This document shows positions 27,901-36,379 of a stretch of DNA of 64,000 nucleotides, one piece after another. The notes under the pieces were generated by a model, which did no database searches, had not been told where the DNA came from, and was given only the letters and a program-made list of their open reading frames with translations. The number at the start of each line of letters is the position of its first letter. The stretch's first letter is position 1. The position numbers were made by a program, and so were the translations under genes. The stretch comes from Saccharomycopsis fibuligera x Saccharomycopsis cf. fibuligera (lineage: Eukaryota > Ascomycota > Saccharomycetes > Ascoideales > Saccharomycopsidaceae), in NCBI GenBank assembly GCA_001936135.1, contig CP012818.1, positions 2,418,001-2,482,000 on the forward strand. Reading direction: 5' to 3'.

Positions 27901-30252
27901 AGCAGAGCTTTCGTTATCGTAACTGGAATCATCATCAGCATCAGCCACAGAATCAACATAATCGCTGCTTTTGGTTTTTTTATTTGAAATCTTCTTATTG
28001 CGGCGTCCTTCGAAATTATCCCAGATTAAATGTCCGTTTGGTGTTTTCTTCCACAAGTAGTAGAATCTAACAATCATTCCGAATTTTTGCGTACCAACAT
28101 GACGATGCACCGGTAATAGCTCACTGCCAAACATCCGCACCCCTTCTTCAAACCGTTTAACTTCTTCATCGCTAAAAGTTGGCTCTTTCAACAGTTGTCT
28201 AGTGAACCCTTTGACAATTTGAAAACTCTTGTCAAAATCAAAATTCGTGTCCAATAGCGTTTTGAAAATTGCGTCTAAAAAGTTCGGAGTATTATGGAAA
28301 ATCTTGAGCTCTTTGGCAATTGGACGACATTTCTTGAATACAAAAAAGTCAATGTCATTAGTGAGGTTCCCATCGCCTTCAGGCTGTTTCCACATTAATG
28401 TTGATGAAGTGCCATCATCCAATCCTCTTTCAATGTATCCTGCTGGTCTTGGTTTAAGCCATGGTGGCAACTGTTTAGGCGGCGTATCTTTGTATTCTTC
28501 TGGAAGTTCAAGTCTTTTGATGACTGTTTTTGGCTCAACTGTGGCTTCAGCGGGGCTCCCATTACTCTTGCTGTTGTTGTTGTTGTTGCTGTTATTTCCA
28601 GTATTACTACCAGTGCCACCACCGCTGCCATTGTTATTACCATTACCACCAGCACTACTTTTTTCTCTGTCCGCTGGTTTGGACTTTTTCCACCATCTCT
28701 TATGTTTTTTCTTGCCCAAACCGACTCTACCAGTGTCTGGGTCATAATATACTTCACGATGACCGAACCAGTCGCCAATGTTGGCTTGGTGCTTAGTGCC
28801 GAGTCTCGACGAGGCTCTAGGATATGGACGATCTTCCAAATCCAAAGCATCTTCTAATCTGGCATGCATTCCCAAATATCTAAACGGCCATTCTTCTTTT
28901 TGTCTTCGCTCTTCTAGAGTCAATGCAGAGTCTTTTTCTAAAAATTCAAGGGCCATCTTTTCAAATAACGGAACTTGATGCGGTGGTGTATCCACCTCAT
29001 CATCTTCACCATTCTCTGATTTTGCCGATAATGCATCATCAGCTTTGCTGGTTTCGTCTTGCTTTTCCTCCTTCTTTTCCTTTTCCTGATCTAGTTCTTC
29101 GATTTTACCGTTATCACGGTTCTGTTGTCTTCGTAAATTGTTTTTCTGAGCTTTTCTAAATTCATCATCAAGTTCCTTGGAACATTTAGCACAACTCCAA
29201 CTATACCCTCGTGACGGTTTCTTCAAAAGCGGCGGAGACAAACACAACATATGGTACCAATCATTACATTTAGCACATTCCACAGAGTCAGAAATTGAAC
29301 ACCACTGGTTGCACTTGACACAATTTTTAGGAGTCACCAACAAATCTTCACCACGACCTGCCTCCACAAACACGTAAGCAAATCTTTTCTTCAAAGCCTG
29401 TTGATAATTTTCTGGTAAATTGATTAATTTATGGGTTGGCAAAATGTCGTAAAACTTTATCATGTAACGGTCAAATAATTTCTCAAACCAGAAATGCGAA
29501 GGCTGGCATCTGTAATCCACCAAATCAGTAATTTCATCGCGATGTTTGACGGTAATCTTACCTCTAAAGCTGGATATTGGGCAAAGGTCGGTATGCATAG
29601 TGGCGTAGACTATCCGCGAGTCGCTAGATTGCCGTAAAATGTCTCTGGGACGATAGTACCAATTCATCTTGACTTCGTAATTATCGACGGCGTTCATGTT
29701 CGCGTTGGACTTAAGATTTCTTTTTTTGTAAAAACCCATAATGCGGCCAATGTAGTAAGGTTCGCTTGGCGGTTCGGAAACCATGAAGATATGATCGCCT
29801 CTAGTTAGCGTCACCCCATTGCCTATATCAATAGTAGTTCGTGTTCCGTTTGTGAATTTGGCGGCAGAAAGATCCACCAAGTTTGGAAACTTGGGATCAT
29901 TTTTGCGAGCTGGAGGTTGCCAATTATTAGGAATTTCTGAACGAATGAAAACAGTACTTTCTTTCAGTGGCGCACTACTATTGCTGCCACTATTGTTATT
30001 GCTAATATTAGATTGGCTGCTGCTATTACTTTTGCTATTTTTGGAAACGCCCTGATTGCCGCTGCTTCCCAACCTTGGGGTTTTAGTTGGCGACACAGAG
30101 CTTGATGAGGATAAAACACCATCTTTAGCCTTTAGTTGTGTTTTGTCATTATTCAGTTTGTTACTAACAATATCCACGTCTTCTGAAGGCTCGCTTTCGT
30201 TGTAGTTTCTAATCTTCTGAGCAGCTTTCCTTCTGGGTCTTGCGGCTCCCAT
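24940..30252 (-). CDS. SNT2: BAH/PHD/SANT chromatin protein, E3 ligase family
   Basis: Snt2 works with Ecm5 and Rpd3 at stress-response promoters and targets excess histones for ubiquitination in S. cerevisiae. The protein has 1770 residues (1403 in S. cerevisiae). A BAH domain is at about 140-250 (LTRGDHIFMVSEPPSEPYYI). A first PHD finger is at about 308-357 (CVKCNQWC ... CNDWYHMLCL). A SANT-like segment is near 692 (FSDEEVKRFEEGVRMFG). A GATA-like C4 finger is at about 789-825 (CKHCKTTQSKKWF ... CHRCAKLW). An extended PHD module (CCVCRSCDEGTLGE ... HASCYG ... WAHVICCLFGPDIKF ... CGVCG) covers about 1150-1330. Low-complexity Ala, Gly/Ser and Thr insertions account for the extra length. The 5' half of the gene is AT-rich with ordinary yeast composition, while the last about 1.6 kb is very GC-rich. 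Confidence 0.92.
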   Translation of the reverse strand: MGAARPRRKAAQKIRNYNESEPSEDVDIVSNKLNNDKTQLKAKDGVLSSSSSVSPTKTPRLGSSGNQGVSKNSKSNSSSQSNISNNNSGSNSSAPLKESTVFIRSEIPNNWQPPARKNDPKFPNLVDLSAAKFTNGTRTTIDIGNGVTLTRGDHIFMVSEPPSEPYYIGRIMGFYKKRNLKSNANMNAVDNYEVKMNWYYRPRDILRQSSDSRIVYATMHTDLCPISSFRGKITVKHRDEITDLVDYRCQPSHFWFEKLFDRYMIKFYDILPTHKLINLPENYQQALKKRFAYVFVEAGRGEDLLVTPKNCVKCNQWCSISDSVECAKCNDWYHMLCLSPPLLKKPSRGYSWSCAKCSKELDDEFRKAQKNNLRRQQNRDNGKIEELDQEKEKKEEKQDETSKADDALSAKSENGEDDEVDTPPHQVPLFEKMALEFLEKDSALTLEERRQKEEWPFRYLGMHARLEDALDLEDRPYPRASSRLGTKHQANIGDWFGHREVYYDPDTGRVGLGKKKHKRWWKKSKPADREKSSAGGNGNNNGSGGGTGSNTGNNSNNNNNSKSNGSPAEATVEPKTVIKRLELPEEYKDTPPKQLPPWLKPRPAGYIERGLDDGTSSTLMWKQPEGDGNLTNDIDFFVFKKCRPIAKELKIFHNTPNFLDAIFKTLLDTNFDFDKSFQIVKGFTRQLLKEPTFSDEEVKRFEEGVRMFGSELLPVHRHVGTQKFGMIVRFYYLWKKTPNGHLIWDNFEGRRNKKISNKKTKSSDYVDSVADADDDSSYDNESSAKQHRRYECKHCKTTQSKKWFRAAGHPVAPADPKETIVALCHRCAKLWRLYAVSWEDPLEVLKKINQRGGNSWKKKIEYELAEDALKILEEKEKAKVARLVAGGNKRKSASPSLDEQVVTKKPKGGKAAVATAATAGASADSTNEVSKPTATKATTSATSKQSKKAAAAAAAAAAAGTTTATTTTTPTAATAKESKIKKEEPAGGSATISDSKKKRDSVGKPVNGTTTGTAASSAVKKSSEEERGGSFVNIKPAGTPTRTTLSSLMNTADSKNPDKKGQNGSAKNVNDLAVSELASDTTGYHYAYNENYTYNFENYDSRTQEFDNSLPEPKDDFTIPLSPKTKSSNSKDLPGLKHIISSNGLFAPNKRPCCVCRSCDEGTLGEIIICSNCGLNVHASCYGVPVPSARESDASSSDSGPLKMYNKEWCCDSCSNDLHPICSTYYGCSLCYSKEIDHDSAIVGAATSFPDALKRCATSFKWAHVICCLFGPDIKFEDARSMQGVVNLPLSLVKNEFKQCGVCGIKSGLVVNCELCQSGVHVTCAQDTSGYFIGFKIMPELEFAGGAGGATAGGAAASGVKKEGGEDGGAGASGKSSNGNGNGNGNGAAGATGATASDSIFDFKAKKLVRVERSGIVGVPVPIIICANHGRSHAPPTAEQAEASKGGSEGHLPSAAARKVFELDKEPNIVPLRERAVLLDVDGDGDGAGDESKDSSAAKKSAPTSPAAAGGKPSAPLLQLYVEAYKQYADGITGPALRHREMQLVKEELRRNRNRGRALLDAAAAAGSGSGSSGSGDASDAQNDSGSGKGRQAKDGRPKRGQDGSNDDESSGFVNLSAAAAAAAASSGHGAMGGADAAGGYIFDDELMDIDSPVGQAGGGAVSSASSGESSGGGGGKGGPLCHKPENCGTCGIIRTANWWSAGRGSASGASGANGASSACAFCAGEGAAAGRQDEEKKQEQRHYRDLDDISISEDLYGIKQLENSLYFVV

Positions 30253-30663
30253 GTTGAATTTTTTTCTTTATTATTTTTTTTCTTGCTGTGACGGTCTTTC
30301 TCACTCCTAATACTTCTCCTCTAAATTAAGCAATACAGATAAGACAGGATATAAAATTGTCAAAAATTACAAGTGTCTGTAGTAACAACGGGCCTCAGAC
30401 AGGGTGTAAAACGTGTAGAGAAGAAACGACAAATAATCAAAGATCAGTGTGCAGCGGCCTTTACCAGAAGATTGTTAAACGGAACCTGACTGCCTCTTTG
30501 ATGCTGGCAAAACAACGCATTCTTCCCAAAACTGCCGTCCAAACTTTTTTTCGCTGTTTTTTCCTTCCGGCATTTGATATCAAGGGCTTCCTAACCATCG
30601 CGTCAAATTGAAACTTTTAATATTGAAAGTATTTTACTTTAGAAGTCCCAGGGCACGAAATCC
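30253..30663. other. intergenic region, SNT2 promoter / tRNA-Ile upstream flank
   Basis: About 410 bp of mixed composition. A frame at 30357-30611 begins with TTG and shows no family. The region should contain the SNT2 promoter and the upstream flank of the tRNA; nothing specific is recognised. Confidence 0.5.
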
Positions 30664-30759
30664 GGTCCCTTGGCCCAGTTGGTTAAGGCGTGGTGCTAAT
30701 ATACAGTCCTTTGAGACAATGTTACGCCAAGATCAGCAGTTCGATCCTGCTAGGGACCA
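30664..30759 (+). tRNA. tRNA-Ile (anticodon AAU) with 22-nt intron
   Basis: The acceptor GGTCCCT pairs with AGGGACC. The anticodon stem TGGTG/CGCCA encloses a loop CTAATA-A with anticodon AAT (30698-30700). A 22-nt intron (30702-30723) follows position 37, the canonical nuclear intron site. The T arm is CAGCAGTTCGATCCTGCTG-like and the discriminator is A. The spliced tRNA is 74 nt, the usual size. TTTTT at about 30764-30768 is the terminator. The body otherwise closely resembles yeast tRNA-Ile(AAU). Confidence 0.95.
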
Positions 30760-30906
30760 TTTCTTTTTGCACCTGTGCGAGTTTACGTTTTGTTTTTTTT
30801 GCGCAGCTTCAACTAACTAGTGTGTTAAGTACAAAACTGAATTACATCAAAAAGCATGTATTTCATATGTTGAAAAAAGTCGTTATTATTGAATTTGCCA
30901 CTACTT

Positions 30907-32073
30907 TCAACCAAATAATGAAGTCAACGAAAACTCAGAATCTGCGCTATCAGTTTTTGCCTTTTTATTTTTTTTCTTTTTCGATTTCTTGGGCTTTTCG
31001 TCACTCAGTATTGTACCAGTCAAGGGTTCCTTATCCTTGAACAAGTCATCAAAAAAGCTAGACGATGGCTTTTTCCTTTTCTTTGGGTTGGTCGAGTCGA
31101 CGTTTTCTGTAACAGTTGACCCAACAGTTGCAATCAGCTTTGACTCTAGCGTTGAAACAGCCTTCTTTTTAGAATCATTGATAGTAATCAGTTCTGAACT
31201 GACGCTGTTGACTTTCTTCTTTTCAACGGCACCTTTTGATGTATCTTTAGGCTCCTCCTGCCCAAATAGATCATCCAAAAAGCTGCTACTACCTGAGGCG
31301 CCCTTTTTGCTCGTCTTCTTCTTCTTCTTTTTGTTTATAACAACAGACAGCACTAAACTGTTTTCAACCTTGGCTGCAACACTTGCAATAGCATTTGCAT
31401 TACCAGCTAGGTCACTAGGTGAAACCTCTTGTCCCAAATCTTCGTCAACTACAATATTATCAGCAGTTTGTAAATTCCTCGTAGTTAGCAGCTTTTTTGA
31501 AGCATCTGACACACTATGACTTTTGTTAATCTCTGAACTGGAACTATTGATATTACTCTTTAAGTTAGCATTTGTTCCAGTTTTCTGTGCTTCTATTTCA
31601 AAAACTGTCATGTAAAGATTATTTATTATGGCAAACGACTTCCCCAAAGATGCAATCAACGCAAAGCCCAAAGTTATGAACTGGCCCATTGCTACAAGGT
31701 TGTGGAATTGACGCCAAGCATTAGGTACCACAACTTTAAGAAAATGTTTGATTCCATAGTTAAATTTTGTTTGAAGTTTCTTCAAGTGCTTGTCATTATA
31801 CGTGTTAAAAAACTGTAGCTTTTTCTTGAGTTTTTGAAAAGAAGCTAATTTTGATGTAAGGTTTGCCAAATGTTGTTTATGAATACTTGCTAATGTGATA
31901 ATATTTTTCAAGCTTTTGTGGTATATTTGAAGAGAAGACCACCATGTTGAGCTCCGAAATTGGTTTTTACTTCTGAGATATATCAAATGAAGAACGTCGA
32001 ATTCGTTTTGTAGTTCGTTTAGAGAAGAATCTTCCACAAGCGGGGATACGGTAGGCACAATAGGAGCAGGCAT
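30907..32073 (-). CDS. RMP1: RNase MRP protein subunit Rmp1-like
   Basis: Rmp1 is a subunit specific to RNase MRP, which cleaves pre-rRNA at site A3. The first about 160 residues fit the family: an N-terminal helix with LQNEFDVLHLIYLRSKNQFR (about 21-40) and WW at 44-45, then a helical Lys-rich region. The remaining about 230 residues are disordered and Lys/Ser-rich. They hold three Lys-rich blocks, each followed by a similar hydrophobic motif: SSSFLDDLFG (262-271), SSSFFDDLFK (337-346) and SEFSLTSLFG at the very C-terminus (379-388). The protein is 388 residues, longer than S. cerevisiae Rmp1 (201). A PAC-like GATGAG lies about 100 bp before the ATG. Confidence 0.8.
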   Translation of the reverse strand: MPAPIVPTVSPLVEDSSLNELQNEFDVLHLIYLRSKNQFRSSTWWSSLQIYHKSLKNIITLASIHKQHLANLTSKLASFQKLKKKLQFFNTYNDKHLKKLQTKFNYGIKHFLKVVVPNAWRQFHNLVAMGQFITLGFALIASLGKSFAIINNLYMTVFEIEAQKTGTNANLKSNINSSSSEINKSHSVSDASKKLLTTRNLQTADNIVVDEDLGQEVSPSDLAGNANAIASVAAKVENSLVLSVVINKKKKKKTSKKGASGSSSFLDDLFGQEEPKDTSKGAVEKKKVNSVSSELITINDSKKKAVSTLESKLIATVGSTVTENVDSTNPKKRKKPSSSFFDDLFKDKEPLTGTILSDEKPKKSKKKKNKKAKTDSADSEFSLTSLFG

Positions 32074-32173
32074 TTTTTTTTCTGTTTGACGTAGCTGAAA
32101 GGTGCAGCTAAAGCTTGTAACCTCGCAGTCTCGTATATGAATTTGAATAATTAGACAAATCAGTAGTAGGCAC

Positions 32174-32179
32174 GATGAG
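32174..32179 (+). promoter_or_regulatory. PAC-like element upstream of RMP1
   Basis: ACGATGAGG contains the PAC core GATGAG about 100 bp before the RMP1 start codon, with a long T-run 20 bp further upstream. RMP1 acts in pre-rRNA processing, so a ribosome-biogenesis element is expected here. Confidence 0.4.
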
Positions 32180-32819
32180 GGAGATTAGTTATATTCTTTT
32201 TTTTTTTTTTTTTTACATTTCACGTGATTTTTTAGTCTAGTCTTATATACAGAAATGCACATCACATGGCATAATTGATGCAGCTAGCTACATCAAAGAA
32301 GCATAACATGCATGATAATAATAAGTTTCGTTTCTTAGAAACTGTTCAAAGCATACTTTTTCTTCGCAATCATCTGTCCATTGAATAGGTTTACGGTAAC
32401 ACCCCCCTCCTCTGGGATAAAGTTTAATTATTGTTTTCAGATCCAACTATTGAAGGTGTTGCAGATGTTTGGCTCATGTTACGTGGGCACTTAGAGATTG
32501 TTGCAGATGTATCTATTTGATGTACTATGTTAGTTAGTTATGACCTCACATTTATATGTATATATTTTCAAACTGAAAAATTAACTTGATTTAATACTAA
32601 TTGGATTTAGCGTAATTGTTTTTTTCGTACTTTTTGATATTGGTATGTAGTTTTGTAGGGTATATATCTAGGTTATAACTACAAGTACCCAGTTGGCCTG
32701 ATATTTTCGAAACAATTGCCTATCAAGAGTAGAAGTTATCAAAAATATATGCCTCCAAATGCCTCTTTAGTTTTCTCTTTCTACAAATAGAAAGCAGGCA
32801 AAAGCAATAATTTTTTTTC

Positions 32820-32847
<28 letters not shown>
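32820..32847. repeat. poly(A) tract, about 28 nt
   Basis: Uninterrupted A homopolymer in the intergenic region between RMP1 and tRNA-Thr. It belongs to a set of similar tracts in this window (16456, 20412, 48973, 51643, 62409). Confidence 0.85.
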
Positions 32848-32850
<3 letters not shown>

Positions 32851-33274
32851 AGCGCAATACTCATGGTTGATAAGTTTTAGGCTTACTATAAGGGAAAGAG
32901 TACTTTCAAATTAAAGTCTTTTGCAAGGGGTATACGCACTTTAGTGTGCTTTCCTTCCGGATAACATTCGCACCAAATCTATTCCTTTCATTTAAAATTT
33001 TGTCAAGTTTCTTGATTAAGGAAAACGTATGTTGCTCCACAATATTATTTAAATCCTACTTAAAAACCATTTTCAAGCTTATGAATTTATCACAATGTCT
33101 GCTAATTTTTGCGGGCCGTGGCTTATTGTTTGTAGAGAATACTGTTGCTTAACATCAACAACAAATTAATTCTGCCTTAAATGTGAAAACATGTACCTTT
33201 ACTCATTACTGATCTTTCGGCTAAGTAGTGCCAAGGATACAACAATGTTGCCCTTGAAAGGGGGTAAAAAAGAA

Positions 33275-33348
33275 ATGCCCTCACTCAGATTCGAACTGAG
33301 GATCGCTACATTACTAGTGTAGCGCCTTACCAACTTGGCCATAAGGGC
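33275..33348 (-). tRNA. tRNA-Thr (anticodon AGU), second copy
   Basis: Read on the minus strand, this repeats the tRNA-Thr at 5758-5830 almost letter for letter: the same acceptor, D-arm, anticodon loop CTAGTAA and T-arm. A run of six A on the plus strand just below 33271 gives the T-run terminator. Flanking DNA does not resemble that of the first copy. Confidence 0.95.
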
Positions 33349-33657
33349 AAGAACTGAACTTAAAAATGAAATAACCCAAAAAATGCAAAATTAGTTTAAA
33401 ACGCTGACACTTGACTTAAAATTTACCTCATAATGTTCCATCATTATTTATTTTTTTGAGGAGAAGACATTTTAAAAATTAATTCAAACGGATCATATTT
33501 GGAGATAACATGATAATTGGCCAAAAATGAGGCCCAAGAATAGCGATTGTATAGCCACAAAAAAGAGACGCAAATAAAAATAAAAATGAAACTAAATGTT
33601 GTAGGAAAGTTGAAGAAGTAAAGAAAGAAAAAGCTATTGTCAAAAATCGCTATTCCT

Positions 33658-35259
33658 TCAACGGCCACAAAACTTCAATTCAAGATATCTGAGCCACGGA
33701 TAAACTACACCAGCAAAAGCCATAGACAACCACATTCCCAAATCACCACCATCATCACCAATAAATGCAGCTACTGGACCAACATAATATGTTTGATTCA
33801 TGCCAACCACTGCACCAGCAACACCACAAAAAGAGCTAAAAATCGCAGCGTATCCATGGGTCAATCTATCAAAATCATTCCATACCGTCCAGTTATAATA
33901 TTGTTTTTTGGAAAATTTACGGTTAATGTTATCATTTTCAACTTCGTTCTCCTTGACATACAAATGACTAAACCATTTACTTCTAAAAATAAGATCTTCC
34001 TCAATTAATAAAATGAAGTAAATTGCGGTCCAGTAACCAATCATCGGAAGAAAATTGCTCAAGATGTCACTAAAATGATTTCTTCCAACAAGTGCCGCAA
34101 TAAGATACACAGCTGTGATGAATATTGCCCATATAAATCGAGGTATTTTGGCAAGTGGAACACCGATTAGTTGAATACCAAAAGCAGCAGAATATGAGTT
34201 GACAATATTATTAGTGATTAATGACAAGAATAGCAACACAGGAAAAACTCTTGTACCGCGGCCCCAAGGAGCATAAGCAGCAGTTATTAGTCCACCAAGG
34301 CCATTACTCTCATAAATTTCATTCCATGCTGGATAAGTGAAGGCAATATTACCTAACAACAAACCAACAACGGAAACAAAAGTAGTAGGGATGAATATCC
34401 CAAGTAAAGTAATGGCAAACACCTCAATATCTTTAGCAGTCTCTGGGAAAACAAGATAATAATCAGAAGCCACCCCACTCCACGTAGATGTAACGGAGAA
34501 AGAAACTGCCAAAAATGATAGCTGATGACCCTTGACTGTAGCTGCATTGCCGATAGATTCTGAAATATGCAAGTATTTATACTCACCTTTCATGGAAATA
34601 TACATTAAAAAGAAAGATACCAAGATGGGGATTGATAAAAGTGTCTCTACTCGAAGTAGCTGCTTGATACCAAATATAGCCACCGCAAGACTAATGACGG
34701 CCACAATAATAATTCCTACTTCAAGTGGGCATTTATCATCAGAAATAGACATGAGGATTTGTCCACCAAGTACCGCATTGGTGACTGACCACCCAGTACC
34801 ACCAATGATTCCGATGATGGCTACTATTTTGACAAACCACCAGCCGAATAAGTATCTGGCACTAACAAACTGACGACACCCAGAACGAGGCCCCATGATG
34901 GAAGTATAGGCGGCAAGGATGCATCCAAGGAATTGACCAACGGTACCATAAATGAATGAATCTTTAAGTCCTAAGTTAAAAAGCAATGGTCCAAGGATAA
35001 ATGACGATAACGATGTGAGGCCACCAGAAGCGGCAAGCCAAAGACCAAGCACTTGAAGTATTGCCTTTTTCTTGTCAGTTGCTCTTTCATATGGGTTTAC
35101 TCTTTCGATTCCTCGGGACTCCACACCGAATGAGTCTAATTTAGTAGAAAATCTTTGTAAAGAGCTAAAGATTTTGTTGTTGGAGACTGCATTAGTGTAC
35201 GATTTATGGTCATCGAGGGGCTTTAGAGTAGCAGCAGCAAGCAGTTTTTCGAAGGGCAT
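33658..35259 (-). CDS. purine-cytosine permease (FCY2 family), copy 1
   Basis: An NCS1-family proton symporter for cytosine and purines at the plasma membrane. In Candida this family imports 5-fluorocytosine. The protein has 533 residues with twelve predicted membrane segments. Family landmarks include the N-terminal FGVESRGIERVNPYERATDK (about 44-63), SLSSFILGPLLFNLGLKDS, IMGPRSGCRQFVSARYLFGW and GVASDYYLVFPETAK. It lies head-to-tail with a paralogue 1.1 kb away (36380-37981). The two proteins are similar along their whole length, and one 62-nt stretch of DNA is identical. It cannot be assigned to a single FCY2/FCY21/FCY22 name by eye. Confidence 0.92.
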   Translation of the reverse strand: MPFEKLLAAATLKPLDDHKSYTNAVSNNKIFSSLQRFSTKLDSFGVESRGIERVNPYERATDKKKAILQVLGLWLAASGGLTSLSSFILGPLLFNLGLKDSFIYGTVGQFLGCILAAYTSIMGPRSGCRQFVSARYLFGWWFVKIVAIIGIIGGTGWSVTNAVLGGQILMSISDDKCPLEVGIIIVAVISLAVAIFGIKQLLRVETLLSIPILVSFFLMYISMKGEYKYLHISESIGNAATVKGHQLSFLAVSFSVTSTWSGVASDYYLVFPETAKDIEVFAITLLGIFIPTTFVSVVGLLLGNIAFTYPAWNEIYESNGLGGLITAAYAPWGRGTRVFPVLLFLSLITNNIVNSYSAAFGIQLIGVPLAKIPRFIWAIFITAVYLIAALVGRNHFSDILSNFLPMIGYWTAIYFILLIEEDLIFRSKWFSHLYVKENEVENDNINRKFSKKQYYNWTVWNDFDRLTHGYAAIFSSFCGVAGAVVGMNQTYYVGPVAAFIGDDGGDLGMWLSMAFAGVVYPWLRYLELKFCGR

Positions 35260-36379
35260 ACCTGAGTGTGCGAGTGAGTAAGTTGTGGTAACTTGAGATA
35301 GTGTTTTCTGATATATGACTTGGTTTTTATTTCAAAAAAGGAAAACTATCTAACTGCTGTGATTACCTCCAATAGCTTGCGCCGCTATTCTCTTGTATGA
35401 AAGGTGTAACTAAATCAGCAAAAATTGGTATTCGGCTAATAGCGGTAAGCAACGCTAAACAAAAATGAGACAGACCTCACACCACGAGAAATACGGCAAA
35501 AAACAGTAAAAGGCTCTCGTAAATGCTGCCTGCTTACAATAAGAAAAGCTGTTTTGGTCCACAGGGCAAAACACTGCCCTAATAGTAACAATAATAATAA
35601 CGGTTTCCGAAGTTGGAAAAGGGGGCTTTCATGAGTCATTTAGGAATCATCGGATCAGTGAGCGAAAATTTCTGTGTAAATCTGTGGATCGCTCTTACTG
35701 CTTGCACCACATTATACTTAAACTCTATTTCCGTTGCCGCATTGAGTGAAACTCAAATGCTGTGTTTGTCCGTATGTTAATAGACATTGCAATATGTAAC
35801 CTAACCAGCTGATTTGGCGAAAGTACACCACTTCCGGAAATGATTTGATTAAGAGAAGTTGTTGGATATCTATCGATAGCTAGAAGAAATCCATAAGGTC
35901 CAAGCTTGGTCAACAAAGCTTATAACCCAGGGCTAGTTCAAGGAAAAAATTGACAGCTGCATGAAAGGATACATTCTCTACTTAAATATGCATGACTATA
36001 CATTACAATGCCTTTTTTGGCAGCAAATTAAGCTTAATCGTGTTACACGTGAATTTTCGCCGAATTCTGAGCTCGAGCCATTATGCTGTATCCAAGCCAG
36101 CCAGCACAGGTGAAATCGTATTGTTCAATTACTTTCAAGCACAGACTCATTTTTTTTTTTCAGCGTAAATCTCATGTAGTTTTTCTGCAGGAATTGAAGC
36201 TAAAATTTTTTACTTTCGTTTAACATGTACATTAAGCACAAAAAGAAGCATATAAAACTGATCAAACAAATTTAAACTAACACGAACATGAAACAAAAAA
36301 CTATGAAAACAGAAAACAGTAAGGCAAAAACAAAAAAAAGTTTATATATAGCGATTGACAGTAAAACAAAAAACAGAGA
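35260..36379. other. intergenic region between the two permease genes
   Basis: About 1.1 kb, mostly the promoter of the 33658-35259 permease and the 3' flank of the 36380-37981 permease. No credible ORF. A frame at 35725-35916 shows no family. CCGGAAAT at about 35835 is the sort of half-site that zinc-cluster regulators use, but this is only suggestive. Confidence 0.5.

Larger units (their letters stand above)
32074..33274. other. intergenic region, RMP1 promoter / tRNA-Thr
   Basis: About 1.2 kb with no credible protein gene. It contains the RMP1 promoter (PAC-like site, T-run at about 32198-32214, CACGTG at about 32222), a poly(A) tract of about 28 at 32820-32847, and AT-rich DNA with scattered TATATA. 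I found no recognised non-coding RNA. Confidence 0.6.

Noticed and set aside
33275-33348. The second tRNA-Thr appeared one base longer in the variable loop than the first.
   Set aside because: A single-base difference cannot be trusted when read by eye across a line break. The copies are probably identical.
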